Positions 17,597 through 25,301 of a stretch of 25,301 nt of DNA are shown in pieces. The notes under the pieces were generated by a model. It had not been told where the DNA came from. It saw nothing but the letters and a program-made list of their open reading frames with translations, and made no database searches. Within the stretch, counting starts at the first letter, position 1, and every line of letters begins with the position of its first letter. The stretch comes from Leptospiraceae bacterium (lineage in GTDB: Bacteria; Spirochaetota; Leptospiria; Leptospirales; Leptospiraceae), in contig JACKPB010000001.1 of the NCBI GenBank assembly GCA_024233875.1, forward strand, positions 617,501-642,801. The letters are read 5' to 3'. The position numbers and the translations under genes were made by a program.

Positions 17597-17689
17597 GCTG
17601 GTTTTTTATTGGGGGGATATTTAGGTTGTCAGCTTTTATTCTGATCGAAGGACTTTTTAGCCGCTAGCGCGGGGCTTTCTTAGGTTCAA

Positions 17690-17846
17690 CTTTCCATCCT
17701 GATGCACTTTCGTTATTCAAGGTTTCTTTCGCTCGAAACTTATTCCTCAAAAAACGAGAGTCGGAAACTGACCCGACATCTCTAAATTTTTGATCCATAA
17801 GATTTCGGCTTCGGAACCTGTATTTCCTAAGAGTCAGGATGGAAAG
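17690..17846. repeat. 157-nt hairpin element, copy 3 (divergent)
   Basis: The most diverged copy, yet the stem is kept: CTTAT pairs with ATAAG and TCAAAAA with TTTTTGA where copy 1 has CTTT/AAAG and GCAAAAA/TTTTTGC. One terminal pair becomes G-T. Confidence 0.85.
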
Positions 17847-17914
17847 GATTTGTTTTTGTTGGGAGATCTCTGGTTGGAAGCCTTTGCTTCTATAGAGACT
17901 TACCTTTTTTGTTT

Positions 17915-18104
17915 AAGGTAGAATTTAGAGAGGTGCTAAACGGATCAATCTAACACAAAGGATCAAAGACCGATTGATCCTCAAAAGAAAGTCTAGAATT
18001 TGAATGTGTTTACCAGCGTATGATCAAAAGCACCTCATCTATGCTCAAAATAGTTGAGCGATAGCGTGCGTCTCGATGCATGGGAGAGTAGGACGCTGCC
18101 GGGA
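17915..18104 (+). pseudogene. Broken 5S rRNA copy with inserted hairpin
   Basis: Pieces TTTAGAGAGGTG (about 17924-17935), AGCACCTCATC (about 18029-18039) and TGGGAGAGTAGGACGCTGCC (18081-18100) match the intact 5S in order. The conserved central block is replaced by about 95 nt that include a 9-bp inverted repeat, GGATCAATC (17942-17950) and GATTGATCC (17972-17980). Confidence 0.7.
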
Positions 18105-18124
18105 TATTTTGCAATACTACAAAA

Positions 18125-18160
18125 AGCTCGCTATCGTAAGATGGCGGGCTTTTTTTTTTT
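18125..18160 (+). terminator. Duplicated terminator after 5S relic
   Basis: Arms AGCTCGCTATC and GATGGCGGGCT around GTAA, then a T run; a copy of the terminator at 17062 with a few changes. The sequence after it (GTTGGGGTTCGGCTCACC) is duplicated too. Confidence 0.8.
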
Positions 18161-18255
18161 AGGGTTGGGGTTCGGCTCACCATTGCATGGGAGCATTTTA
18201 TTCTGATCGAAGGACTTTTGTTTTTACCACTGACGCGGGGTCTTCTTCGGTTCAA

Positions 18256-18412
18256 CTTTCCATCCTGATGCACTTTCGTTATTCAAGGTTCCTTTCGCTC
18301 GAAACTTTCGGGCAAAAAACGAGAGTCGGAGAACAGATCCGACATCTCTAAATTTTTGCTCCGAAAAGTTTCGGCTGTGGAACCTGTATTTCTTTAGAAT
18401 CAGGATGGAAAG
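18256..18412. repeat. 157-nt hairpin element, copy 4
   Basis: Almost identical to copy 1, with perfect 14-bp terminal arms, although separated from copies 1-3 by the 5S relic. A fifth unit keeps only its left arm (18508-18521). Confidence 0.85.
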
Positions 18413-18584
18413 GCTGGTTTTTTGTTGGGGGATACTTTGGTTGGAAGCTTCTTCTTCTGATCGAAGGACTTTTTTTAAGCGCTAGCGCGGGGCTTTCTTA
18501 GGTTCAACTTTCCATCCTGATGCACTTTCGTTCGAGATTATGAAGGAATGAGTTTTTGGGTTGGGGGGAAATTAAATATCCGGA

Positions 18585-18611
18585 CTGTCAGATTTTAACT
18601 TGTTATTACAA
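18585..18611. repeat. Third, diverged copy of the left-edge 28-nt repeat
   Basis: CTGTCAGATTTTAACTTG then TTATTACAA, aligning to 702-729 with a one-base gap and a few changes. It marks the point where the protease remnant begins. Confidence 0.5.
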
Positions 18612-19106
18612 ATCATGAAATTTCACATATAGATTACCTTAACTGCCAAAAACTAATCCAAATTTATGTAAGTATATTTAAGATAACTGGTGATGATTCT
18701 TTTGCCAATCTCGTAAATATTGTTGGACAAATTTTAAATAAACCTTATTCACAACAACAGGAATCAGATGCAGATTATTATGGAGTAGAATTAGTCTATA
18801 AAGCTGGATATAATGAAAAAAAAATGGCTGATTTTTTCAAACGAATGGAAACAAAATTTTATTCTGATAAGGAAAGGGAAAATTTAGATAAGGATTTAGA
18901 TCGATTTTTTTTCCCATCCCTATAATCAGAGATATAAAGATATTTTAGCTAGAGCAATTGATTTGGAAAAAAACTATTTAAATAATGATACCAAGGTTTC
19001 TAATTCAATTTCATCTGATGATTTAATATATTTTGCAACAATAGGATTGTTGGTATTGGGAATTGGTTATTCATTGTATAATTATAAGAAAAATTATCAT
19101 GTTTAG
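18600..19106 (+). pseudogene. M48 zinc metalloprotease remnant, truncated and frameshifted
   Basis: A frame entering just after the repeat carries the zinc motif HEISH (18614-18628) and, about 55 residues later, the third-ligand segment QQQESDADYYGVELVYKAGY, as in M48 (BepA/Oma1-like) peptidases. It stops after RFFFPSL. The M48 ending continues in another frame (SHPYNQRYKDILARA) and ends with a membrane helix and a stop at 19106. The change coincides with a run of eight T (18905-18912); seven T would restore one frame. There is no start codon or signal peptide upstream of HEISH, so a relic is likely. Confidence 0.75.
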
Positions 19107-19372
19107 AATTACTCTTTAAGTTTGATTTTTTTTTAACTACTGCAGATCGGATATAAAGTTCTTTGATTGGACAGAAAAACTTGTCAACAATGGTTTGAAT
19201 GAGCTTACAACACTGCTGGATTACTGCCCAAACCAGTTTTTATTAGCAAAAATATGGATTTTTCTTTGAATTCATTAATTGCCTCGGAATAGTTACATAG
19301 TTTTGAATTTGCAATGTTAGAACTAATTTTATTAATTGTATTATCCACACAAAATTAACACAAATAGGATAG
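19107..19372 (+). other. Gap before helicase gene
   Basis: No recognised gene; one open stretch of about 45 codons without a start, ending just before 19272. The end (about 19311-19350) is AT-rich and presumably holds the helicase promoter, but I find no convincing -35/-10 pair. Confidence 0.4.
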
Positions 19373-22300
19373 ATGATGAAAAAAGGTGACACACTAATAA
19401 GTCCAATTTTTCCAGAACAGGTTGAGCTAATTCAACTGGAAGAAGTTGGAACTAGCTACACACTTTTTTGTAAAGGGCTTTCTGGACAATTCTATGAAAA
19501 GCATCTAACTGATATTCAATTCAAAAGTATTACAGTTTTAGTCAAAGGAGATTATTCTGGAGATTCTAAAAAATTCCGTATAGCTGTTGAGGCGTATCGC
19601 TTAGGTTTAGCCTATGAATACGATCCCTATTTTTCCTTATCAATTTCAAGAGTTGATCCTTTGCCACACCAATTAGAAGCTGTATATGATTATTTTCTAA
19701 AAGCACCTCGTATCCGATTTTTACTAGCTGATGATCCCGGTGCTGGTAAAACAATTATGGCAGGACTTCTCATCAAAGAATTAAAGATCAGAGGTCTGAT
19801 AAAGAGAATACTCATTATTACCCCTGCCAATCTAACCTTTCAGTGGCAAAGGGAAATGAAGGATAAGTTTAAAGAAAATTTTGATTTGATACGTGGGGAT
19901 GTGTTAAGAGCAAATTATGGAGTAAACCCATGGCAGGAGAAAAATCAAGTTATATCTTCAGTTACTTGGGCTTCTCAAGTTGATGATGCCAATCAAAGCC
20001 TATTACGTGCAACTTGGGATTTAGTGATCGTAGACGAAGCACATAAGATGAGTGCTAATACCGATGACAAGAAAACATTTGCTTACAAACTTGGAGAAGA
20101 GCTTTCCGAAAGAACAGACCATTTGCTTTTAATGACTGCCACACCGCATAAAGGAGATCCTGAACATTTTAGATTATTTCTACAATTATTAGATAAAGAT
20201 ATTTATGCGAATATGCAGAGTTTACAATTAGCGATGGATCAAAGAGAAGCACCTTTTTATTTGCGTAGAGTAAAAGAGGCATTAGTCTCATTTCCTGATC
20301 CAGAAACAGGTAAATCAAAATCTCTTTTTACAAAACGAAATGTTAGAACCTTAGATTTTCAAATCCAGGATGAAGAATGGGATTTTTACAATTTATTAAC
20401 TCATTATGTAGAAGATAATTCTGCACGAGCGGCTGAACAAAATACAGCGGCGGCTAGAGCGGTTGGATTTACAATGGCTATGCTCCAAAGACGATTTGCC
20501 TCTAGTATGTATGCAATACGTAGAAGTTTAGAACGTATGAAAGAAAGAAGAGAGCAAATCTTAAAAGACCCAGAAGGCTTTAAGAAAAAACAAATAGAAC
20601 GAAAATTGCCCGATAATTTTGATGATCTACCGGAAGAAGAACAAGATGAACTACTCGAAACTTTAGAAGAAACAGTAATTAGTTACAATCCATTTGATTT
20701 AAAAAGGGAAATTGGAGAATTAACGGTTCTTATTGAAAAAGCAATCATTCTTGAAAAAAAGGATGTCGAAGAGAAAGTCAAAAAACTAAAAGAAGTTCTA
20801 CATGAGGAAGGATTGTTCAAGGATAAAAATATTAAGCTATTAATATTTACCGAACATCGAGATACTTTAGATTATCTTGCTGGGGATGGTCAAAATGGAA
20901 GACCAGTTGGAAAACTAGTTCAATGGGGATTTGAAGTTACAACTATCGCTGGCGGAATGAAAATTGGAGATCGAAATACTCCCGGTACAAGAATTTTCTC
21001 AGAGTGGGACTTTAGAGAGAATAAACAGATGCTAGTGGCTACAGAAGCGGCTGGGGAAGGTATCAATTTACAATTTTGTTGGCTCATGATTAATTATGAT
21101 ATTCCCTGGAATCCAGTCCGACTTGAGCAAAGAATGGGAAGAATTCATCGTTATGGTCAGGAAAAAGATTGTTTGATATTTAATTTTGTTGCAACGAATA
21201 CTAGGGAAGGTAGAGTCCTTGCAAAACTATTACAGAGAATTCAAGCTATAGAGGAAGACTTAGATCCACAAAGAACTGGAAAAATCTTTAATGTATTAGG
21301 TGATATATTTCCCTCTAATATGATCGAAAAATTAATTCGTGATATGTATGCTCGAAATCTAACAGAAGATGTTATCACCGATAGAATTATTAAGCAAGTT
21401 GATACTGAAAAATTACGACAAATTACAAATTCTACTCTTGAAGGGTTAGCTAAAAGGGAGCTGAATTTATCAGCTATTATTGGAAAATCAGAGGAAGCAA
21501 AAGAGAAAAGATTGGTTCCTGAAGTAATTGAAGATTTTTTTAGAGAAGCAGCACCTTTGCATGGAATTCAATTAAAAGAGATTTCTAAAGACGCTCATGT
21601 ATTTAATGTAGGTAGAATTCCACGTAACCTCTGGTATAGAGGTGAAAAGAATGAAAGTCGATTTGGAACTTTAGGAAAAGAATATGGAAAGATTGTATTC
21701 GATAAAGTAAAATTAACCAAAGATAATTTATTAGAATGGGTTACTCCAGGTCATCCCCTCTTTGAAACAGTTCGAGAAGAGAGTCTTGAAAAATGTAGAG
21801 AGTCTTTAGACAAAGGTGCTGCTTTTTTTGATATATATAGAAATGAACCCTCTCGTTTAAATTTATTTATGGTAGCAATGGCTGATGGATTGGGACGTGT
21901 ATTGCATCAAAAATTATTTGTTACTGAAACTAAATTAGATTCTAGTATCGAATTAAAACAACCAACTATTTTTTTAGAAATCCAACCAGGAAATTGGGAA
22001 ATCGAATATAAAAAAAACCTAATGGAAAAAGATTCCTTATTACCTAAAGTTGAAGATTTAAAGAAATTTTTACTTGGAAATGGTTTGAATGAATTTCAAT
22101 CTCTAGTAGAATCAGAGCGAAGAAAAGAAATCTATACTGTTGAGAGGCATGTAGAGATAAGCCTTAGTGAATTGATCAATAGACAAAATTTACGATTAGG
22201 CGAATTGACAGAAAGAAAAGAATCTGGGGACAATTCTCCACAATTGTCGGGACATATTACACAAACAGAAAATCGAATTCATGAGTTAGACAATAGAAAA

Positions 22301-22819
22301 GAAATTCGTTTTAAAGAATTAGCAAGGGAAAAAGAAATTTCCATTTCCTCAATTCAGCATATAGGTTCGGCTTGGGTTGTTCCTCATCCGAATAGAAATC
22401 AACCAGAAATTCAAAACATGGTAAGCAATGATGAAATTGAAAAAATTGCTGTTGATACTGTGATAGCATTTGAAAATGCAAGAGGCTTTACTGTCCAGAG
22501 CGTAGAAAATGACAATCGTGGATTTGATTTAATCTCTCGTCTACCTCACCCCGAGGACAAAGAAAGCACTAAAGAGGTTCGGTTTATTGAAGTAAAAGGT
22601 CGTTCTGCCATTGGGGAAATTGCTTTAACATCAAATGAATATAGAACATCCCAACGGTTACAGAATGATTATTACTTATATGTAGTTTATAATTGTTCTA
22701 CAAAACCAGAAATACATATCATTCAAAATCCGGCAAAAATGGGATGGCAACCGGTTTCTATCATAGAACATTACCATGTAAAAGCTGATGAAATTTTGAA
22801 GAAGAGCGAGAAGGAATGA
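19373..22819 (+). CDS. SNF2-family helicase with C-terminal DUF3883 domain (DrmD-like)
   Basis: 1148 aa. AGGA lies 3 nt from the ATG at 19373 and 6 nt from the one at 19376, so the second may be used. N-terminal beta domain (1-80), then PLPHQLEAVYDYF (Q motif), Walker A GAGKT (Lys126), DEAH 221-224, MTATPHKGD near 254, a charged helical insert (about 380-485), the C-terminal RecA lobe with LIFTEHRDTLDYL (about 492), AAGEGINL (about 557) and QRMGRIHRYGQ (about 586), a long middle region with coiled coil near 925-1000, and DUF3883 at 1019-1140. DUF3883 shows Asp1052 and Glu1073-Val-Lys1075, a PD-(D/E)XK-like pattern. Relatives occur in phage-defence islands, including DrmD of DISARM. No methylase, DrmA or DrmB is seen here. 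It overlaps the next gene by 4 nt. Confidence 0.9.
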   Translation: MMKKGDTLISPIFPEQVELIQLEEVGTSYTLFCKGLSGQFYEKHLTDIQFKSITVLVKGDYSGDSKKFRIAVEAYRLGLAYEYDPYFSLSISRVDPLPHQLEAVYDYFLKAPRIRFLLADDPGAGKTIMAGLLIKELKIRGLIKRILIITPANLTFQWQREMKDKFKENFDLIRGDVLRANYGVNPWQEKNQVISSVTWASQVDDANQSLLRATWDLVIVDEAHKMSANTDDKKTFAYKLGEELSERTDHLLLMTATPHKGDPEHFRLFLQLLDKDIYANMQSLQLAMDQREAPFYLRRVKEALVSFPDPETGKSKSLFTKRNVRTLDFQIQDEEWDFYNLLTHYVEDNSARAAEQNTAAARAVGFTMAMLQRRFASSMYAIRRSLERMKERREQILKDPEGFKKKQIERKLPDNFDDLPEEEQDELLETLEETVISYNPFDLKREIGELTVLIEKAIILEKKDVEEKVKKLKEVLHEEGLFKDKNIKLLIFTEHRDTLDYLAGDGQNGRPVGKLVQWGFEVTTIAGGMKIGDRNTPGTRIFSEWDFRENKQMLVATEAAGEGINLQFCWLMINYDIPWNPVRLEQRMGRIHRYGQEKDCLIFNFVATNTREGRVLAKLLQRIQAIEEDLDPQRTGKIFNVLGDIFPSNMIEKLIRDMYARNLTEDVITDRIIKQVDTEKLRQITNSTLEGLAKRELNLSAIIGKSEEAKEKRLVPEVIEDFFREAAPLHGIQLKEISKDAHVFNVGRIPRNLWYRGEKNESRFGTLGKEYGKIVFDKVKLTKDNLLEWVTPGHPLFETVREESLEKCRESLDKGAAFFDIYRNEPSRLNLFMVAMADGLGRVLHQKLFVTETKLDSSIELKQPTIFLEIQPGNWEIEYKKNLMEKDSLLPKVEDLKKFLLGNGLNEFQSLVESERRKEIYTVERHVEISLSELINRQNLRLGELTERKESGDNSPQLSGHITQTENRIHELDNRKEIRFKELAREKEISISSIQHIGSAWVVPHPNRNQPEIQNMVSNDEIEKIAVDTVIAFENARGFTVQSVENDNRGFDLISRLPHPEDKESTKEVRFIEVKGRSAIGEIALTSNEYRTSQRLQNDYYLYVVYNCSTKPEIHIIQNPAKMGWQPVSIIEHYHVKADEILKKSEKE

Positions 22820-25301
22820 TGATTCAGAAAGACTTAGAAGAATTAAGATTAAAAGCTAAAACGATCTCAGATGATGAAAAAAAGCAAATATTCCTATCTT
22901 TTTCAGAAGAAGAACTTTTAGATCAATTAAAAGAGTTATACATCAGGATGGAACCTAGTTATACTTCTCAAATAAATATTCAAGAAAAAGTACTTATACT
23001 AAAAAGAACAGATAAAGCGGTTAGTAATTTCACCTTAGCCGTTTTACTCTATAAGGGTGATATTCGAGCGCAAACTATTGGACTTGTCTCTGAAATTGAA
23101 ATGAGATTAAACAATCTTAGTGAATTTGCGAACAAGTATATTTTAATTTTAATTGGTAGTTCTAGTAATGAAGCGTCGGCTAGATTGCATTCACTGAAGA
23201 ATAATTCAGTTGAGGTTAAAAGTATTGATTGGTTGATAGAAAAATTTCTAGAGCACTTACCAGAAATCTTTTATGATTCGGTAAAAATTTCTTTTTTTCA
23301 TAAACGAATAGCGGACTTAGAGTGTAAGCATTGGTTATCGCAGAAAGGTCTTAATCTTTCAGATATTTTTACTGATCCTATTGTTTCAACTATTGATATT
23401 GAAAATATTTCAGAACAAATTAGAGATGAGATTATTACAAAACGGAAGTTACCATTCCAATCTCTTAAATCATTTCTTAAATCTAATGAAAAGATACTAA
23501 TAGCAGGAGAAGCTGGTTCAGGTAAGACTAGTGCTCTTGCAAAATTAGTCATTGATTCTTATCGTGAGTGCATAAAACAGATAACAGAAAATAAGGAAAA
23601 AATTGTAGCAATCCCTATTTTGCTAAAAGCAAATGAATTTATAAATATAAAAAACAAAGAAGCTTTATATGAATGTATTCCTGATAATATTAGGGAGAAG
23701 ATTCAGATTAATTCCATTTTAATTGATGGAGTTGATGAAATTTCTATTGAAGAAAGAAAATCGGTAATTCATAAGGCAATTGAATTATCTAACGAATTAA
23801 AAACTTCGCTTATTATCTCGACTAGAACAGATCAAATTTCTAATGAAAGCATTCAATCTCTAAAAAGATATGACTTATTATCGTTTGAGTTCAATCAAAG
23901 TTTAAGACTAATTCAAAAAATAACGGATGGTGGTTATCGAGACTTTAGTAAAATAAAGAATATTATAGTGGATAGTATCAATAAATTAGGAAAAAACTTG
24001 CCATTAACTCCGATTTCAATTATTTTATTGGTTGAGTTGATTGAGCAAGAAAAAGAAATTCCCGCTTCACTCGTTGAATTGTATCAAAGATATTTGGAAT
24101 TGGTTCTCGGTAATATAGATTCTAAAAAAGGTTTAGAAGTTTTATTCGATTTTCCGATTAAAGAAAAGCTTCTTTCTAGATTAGCTTTTCAAGAGTTCTA
24201 TAAAAAAAATAGGTTGGAAATTCCTAACTCGGAATTCTATGCTTTTATTGAGGAATATAATTTAAAATATAAGAGTTTTGGAGAGACAAATCAATTTATA
24301 GAAGAATTGAAAAGAAGTCAAATCCTGTCTATTAATCATACTACAATGTTCCGACATAGGTCATTTTTAGAATATTTTATTGGCTTGTATATCAATAAAA
24401 ATAGAGATGCTGATGAATTTGGTACGATAAATAACTACCTTGTAAATTTATATTTTTCAGAGAAATGGAGCGAAGCCACTTTATACTATATTGGATTGAA
24501 TCAAGAGGTAAAGAAAGAATTCCTACAAAAGCTTTTTGAATTCAAGAAAGAGTTACCCGAATATTCTTTAGAAAAACTTTTATCAGGGCGCTTATTGCAA
24601 GCAGGATGGTATTCTGAGAGTAGTGTTAAAGAGTATGGAATAGAAAATGCAATCGAGCATTTAGATGAGGCAAGAAATTATCTTTATAATATAATTAGTA
24701 AAATACATGATTCTCAAATGAGTAGTTTATTCGTTGACACATTTATTTTAATGTACTGTGAGGAATCATTAAGCAGTATGTTCCTTCATCAAGAAAATAA
24801 AAAAATACTAGATCAATACTTACTCAAGGCGAACAATTTTTCCTATTTGCAAGCATTGGGTTTATATGCGGCTAATAAGAGATTTTTAAATATTAATGAA
24901 TCCAATAAAGTAGCTTACAATCTATTGCAAAGAATCGATAAAGATGAAAAACTAGTTAATGATGAAAAGGCAAGGTATTTCATTTCATTAGATTTAATTG
25001 AGAGAGAAGATAAAGAAGTTCGTCGAGCAATTAGAAAGAGGTTAAGAAAGAGATTAGGGAAGAGTTTTTTTCAAAATCCTGTAAAACATTTAGCAAAAGA
25101 AAGAAAGGAGATTCCTGTGCTTGAACAAATTACTTATATAGAAACATTGAAAGTAACAGATTTTACTTGTTTTAAAAATAATGAAGTTAGTTTTTCATCT
25201 GGTATGAATTTCATTATAGGAGAAAATTCTTCAGGCAAAACGCATTTAATAAAAATAATTTATGCATCTATCTCTGCGATTAACCAAACGAAAAACTTTG
25301 C
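22816..25301 (+). CDS. NACHT NTPase fused to RecF/SMC-like ATPase, 3' end outside window
   Basis: An uninterrupted frame from an ATG overlapping the helicase stop (ATGATGA) to the window edge, at least 828 codons. Residues 1-215 are unrecognised (mixed alpha/beta). A NACHT module follows: Walker A GEAGSGKT (231-238), Walker B ILIDGVDEI (301-309), sensor-like STRTDQI, and the helical motif FRHRSFLEYF (512-521). About 530-760 is helical-repeat-like, the usual sensor part of NLR proteins. After a basic linker (RRAIRKRLRKRLGK) comes an ABC/RecF/SMC-type N-terminus, LKVTDFTCFKNNEV and Walker A GENSSGKT (802-809). An in-frame GTG at 25117 with AAAGGAG 6 nt ahead could start the ATPase separately. 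NACHT proteins are known anti-phage sensors; combination with a second P-loop ATPase and a helicase suggests defence, by inference. Confidence 0.82.
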   Translation, partial: MMIQKDLEELRLKAKTISDDEKKQIFLSFSEEELLDQLKELYIRMEPSYTSQINIQEKVLILKRTDKAVSNFTLAVLLYKGDIRAQTIGLVSEIEMRLNNLSEFANKYILILIGSSSNEASARLHSLKNNSVEVKSIDWLIEKFLEHLPEIFYDSVKISFFHKRIADLECKHWLSQKGLNLSDIFTDPIVSTIDIENISEQIRDEIITKRKLPFQSLKSFLKSNEKILIAGEAGSGKTSALAKLVIDSYRECIKQITENKEKIVAIPILLKANEFINIKNKEALYECIPDNIREKIQINSILIDGVDEISIEERKSVIHKAIELSNELKTSLIISTRTDQISNESIQSLKRYDLLSFEFNQSLRLIQKITDGGYRDFSKIKNIIVDSINKLGKNLPLTPISIILLVELIEQEKEIPASLVELYQRYLELVLGNIDSKKGLEVLFDFPIKEKLLSRLAFQEFYKKNRLEIPNSEFYAFIEEYNLKYKSFGETNQFIEELKRSQILSINHTTMFRHRSFLEYFIGLYINKNRDADEFGTINNYLVNLYFSEKWSEATLYYIGLNQEVKKEFLQKLFEFKKELPEYSLEKLLSGRLLQAGWYSESSVKEYGIENAIEHLDEARNYLYNIISKIHDSQMSSLFVDTFILMYCEESLSSMFLHQENKKILDQYLLKANNFSYLQALGLYAANKRFLNINESNKVAYNLLQRIDKDEKLVNDEKARYFISLDLIEREDKEVRRAIRKRLRKRLGKSFFQNPVKHLAKERKEIPVLEQITYIETLKVTDFTCFKNNEVSFSSGMNFIIGENSSGKTHLIKIIYASISAINQTKNF

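Larger units (their letters stand above)
17138..18534. repeat. Array of ~250-nt units (4 full, 1 partial) interrupted by a 5S relic
   Basis: Units begin CTGATCGAAGGAC at 17138, 17389, 17641, 18203 and 18457. The first three are tandem (periods 251 and 252). Between the third and fourth lies a second copy of a 5S tail plus terminator. Each unit contains CGCTAGCGCGGGGCTTTCTT and then a 157-nt hairpin element. The last unit breaks off near 18534. No convincing ORF runs through the array. Confidence 0.9.

Noticed and set aside
18010..18273. Minus-strand 87-codon ORF
   Set aside because: It consists of antisense 5S relic, terminator and repeat sequence.
17138..18534. CRISPR-like repeated structure
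   Set aside because: Units are about 250 nt, repeats are long hairpins, and there are no short unique spacers or cas genes.
19373..25301. Complete DISARM locus
   Set aside because: Only a DrmD-like helicase is visible; no DrmA, DrmB, DrmC or methyltransferase lies in the window, and the partner is a NACHT/ATPase protein.

Overview
The window is AT-rich DNA, probably from a spirochaete of the Leptospira group. The evidence is indirect. There are many short lipoproteins whose signal peptides end in relaxed boxes such as IINC, FQNC or NFC, a PilZ protein, kelch and Rhs/FG-GAP surface proteins, and dispersed rRNA pieces. No marker fixes the genus, and a 23S tail sitting next to 5S is not typical of Leptospira itself.

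Left edge (1-777): the 3' part of a Fic-family gene on the plus strand with a degenerate active-site motif, then an AT-rich gap holding a 28-nt direct repeat.

Main block (778-14084, minus strand): eleven genes overlapping or spaced by 0-27 nt, read as one operon. Transcription order: outer-membrane barrel protein, kelch lipoprotein, TPR-like membrane protein, short lipoprotein Rhs with a possible phospholipase-A2-like tip, small lipoprotein, a 47-aa membrane peptide, small lipoprotein, PilZ membrane protein, small lipoprotein, a giant SpvB/FG-GAP/Rhs protein, and a last lipoprotein. Upstream of the first gene is a TTGACA/TATAAT promoter whose 15-bp spacer contains a run of nine G. This is the architecture of a phase-variable switch and could control the whole surface operon. 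The two Rhs genes share a 224-bp core at about 96% identity, followed by unrelated tips, so tip exchange is possible.

Middle (14349-15988): a frameshifted remnant of an IS5-type transposase, then a minus-strand three-gene unit: two tiny membrane proteins (39 and 56 aa) overlapping a DUF1016-N/staphylococcal-nuclease fusion with all catalytic residues present.

rRNA/repeat block (16117-18611): a GC-rich repeat element, a 5'-truncated and drifted 23S 3' end, an intact-looking 5S gene with terminator, four complete copies and one partial copy of a 157-nt hairpin element in units of about 250 nt, and a second, broken 5S tail with a duplicated terminator. A 5'-truncated, frameshifted M48 protease remnant follows.

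Right edge (19373-25301, plus strand): a SNF2 helicase with a C-terminal DUF3883 nuclease-like domain, overlapping by 4 nt an ORF that runs off the window and joins a NACHT NTPase to a second, RecF/SMC-like P-loop ATPase. This pair looks like an anti-phage defence module and is the best candidate for an undescribed system.
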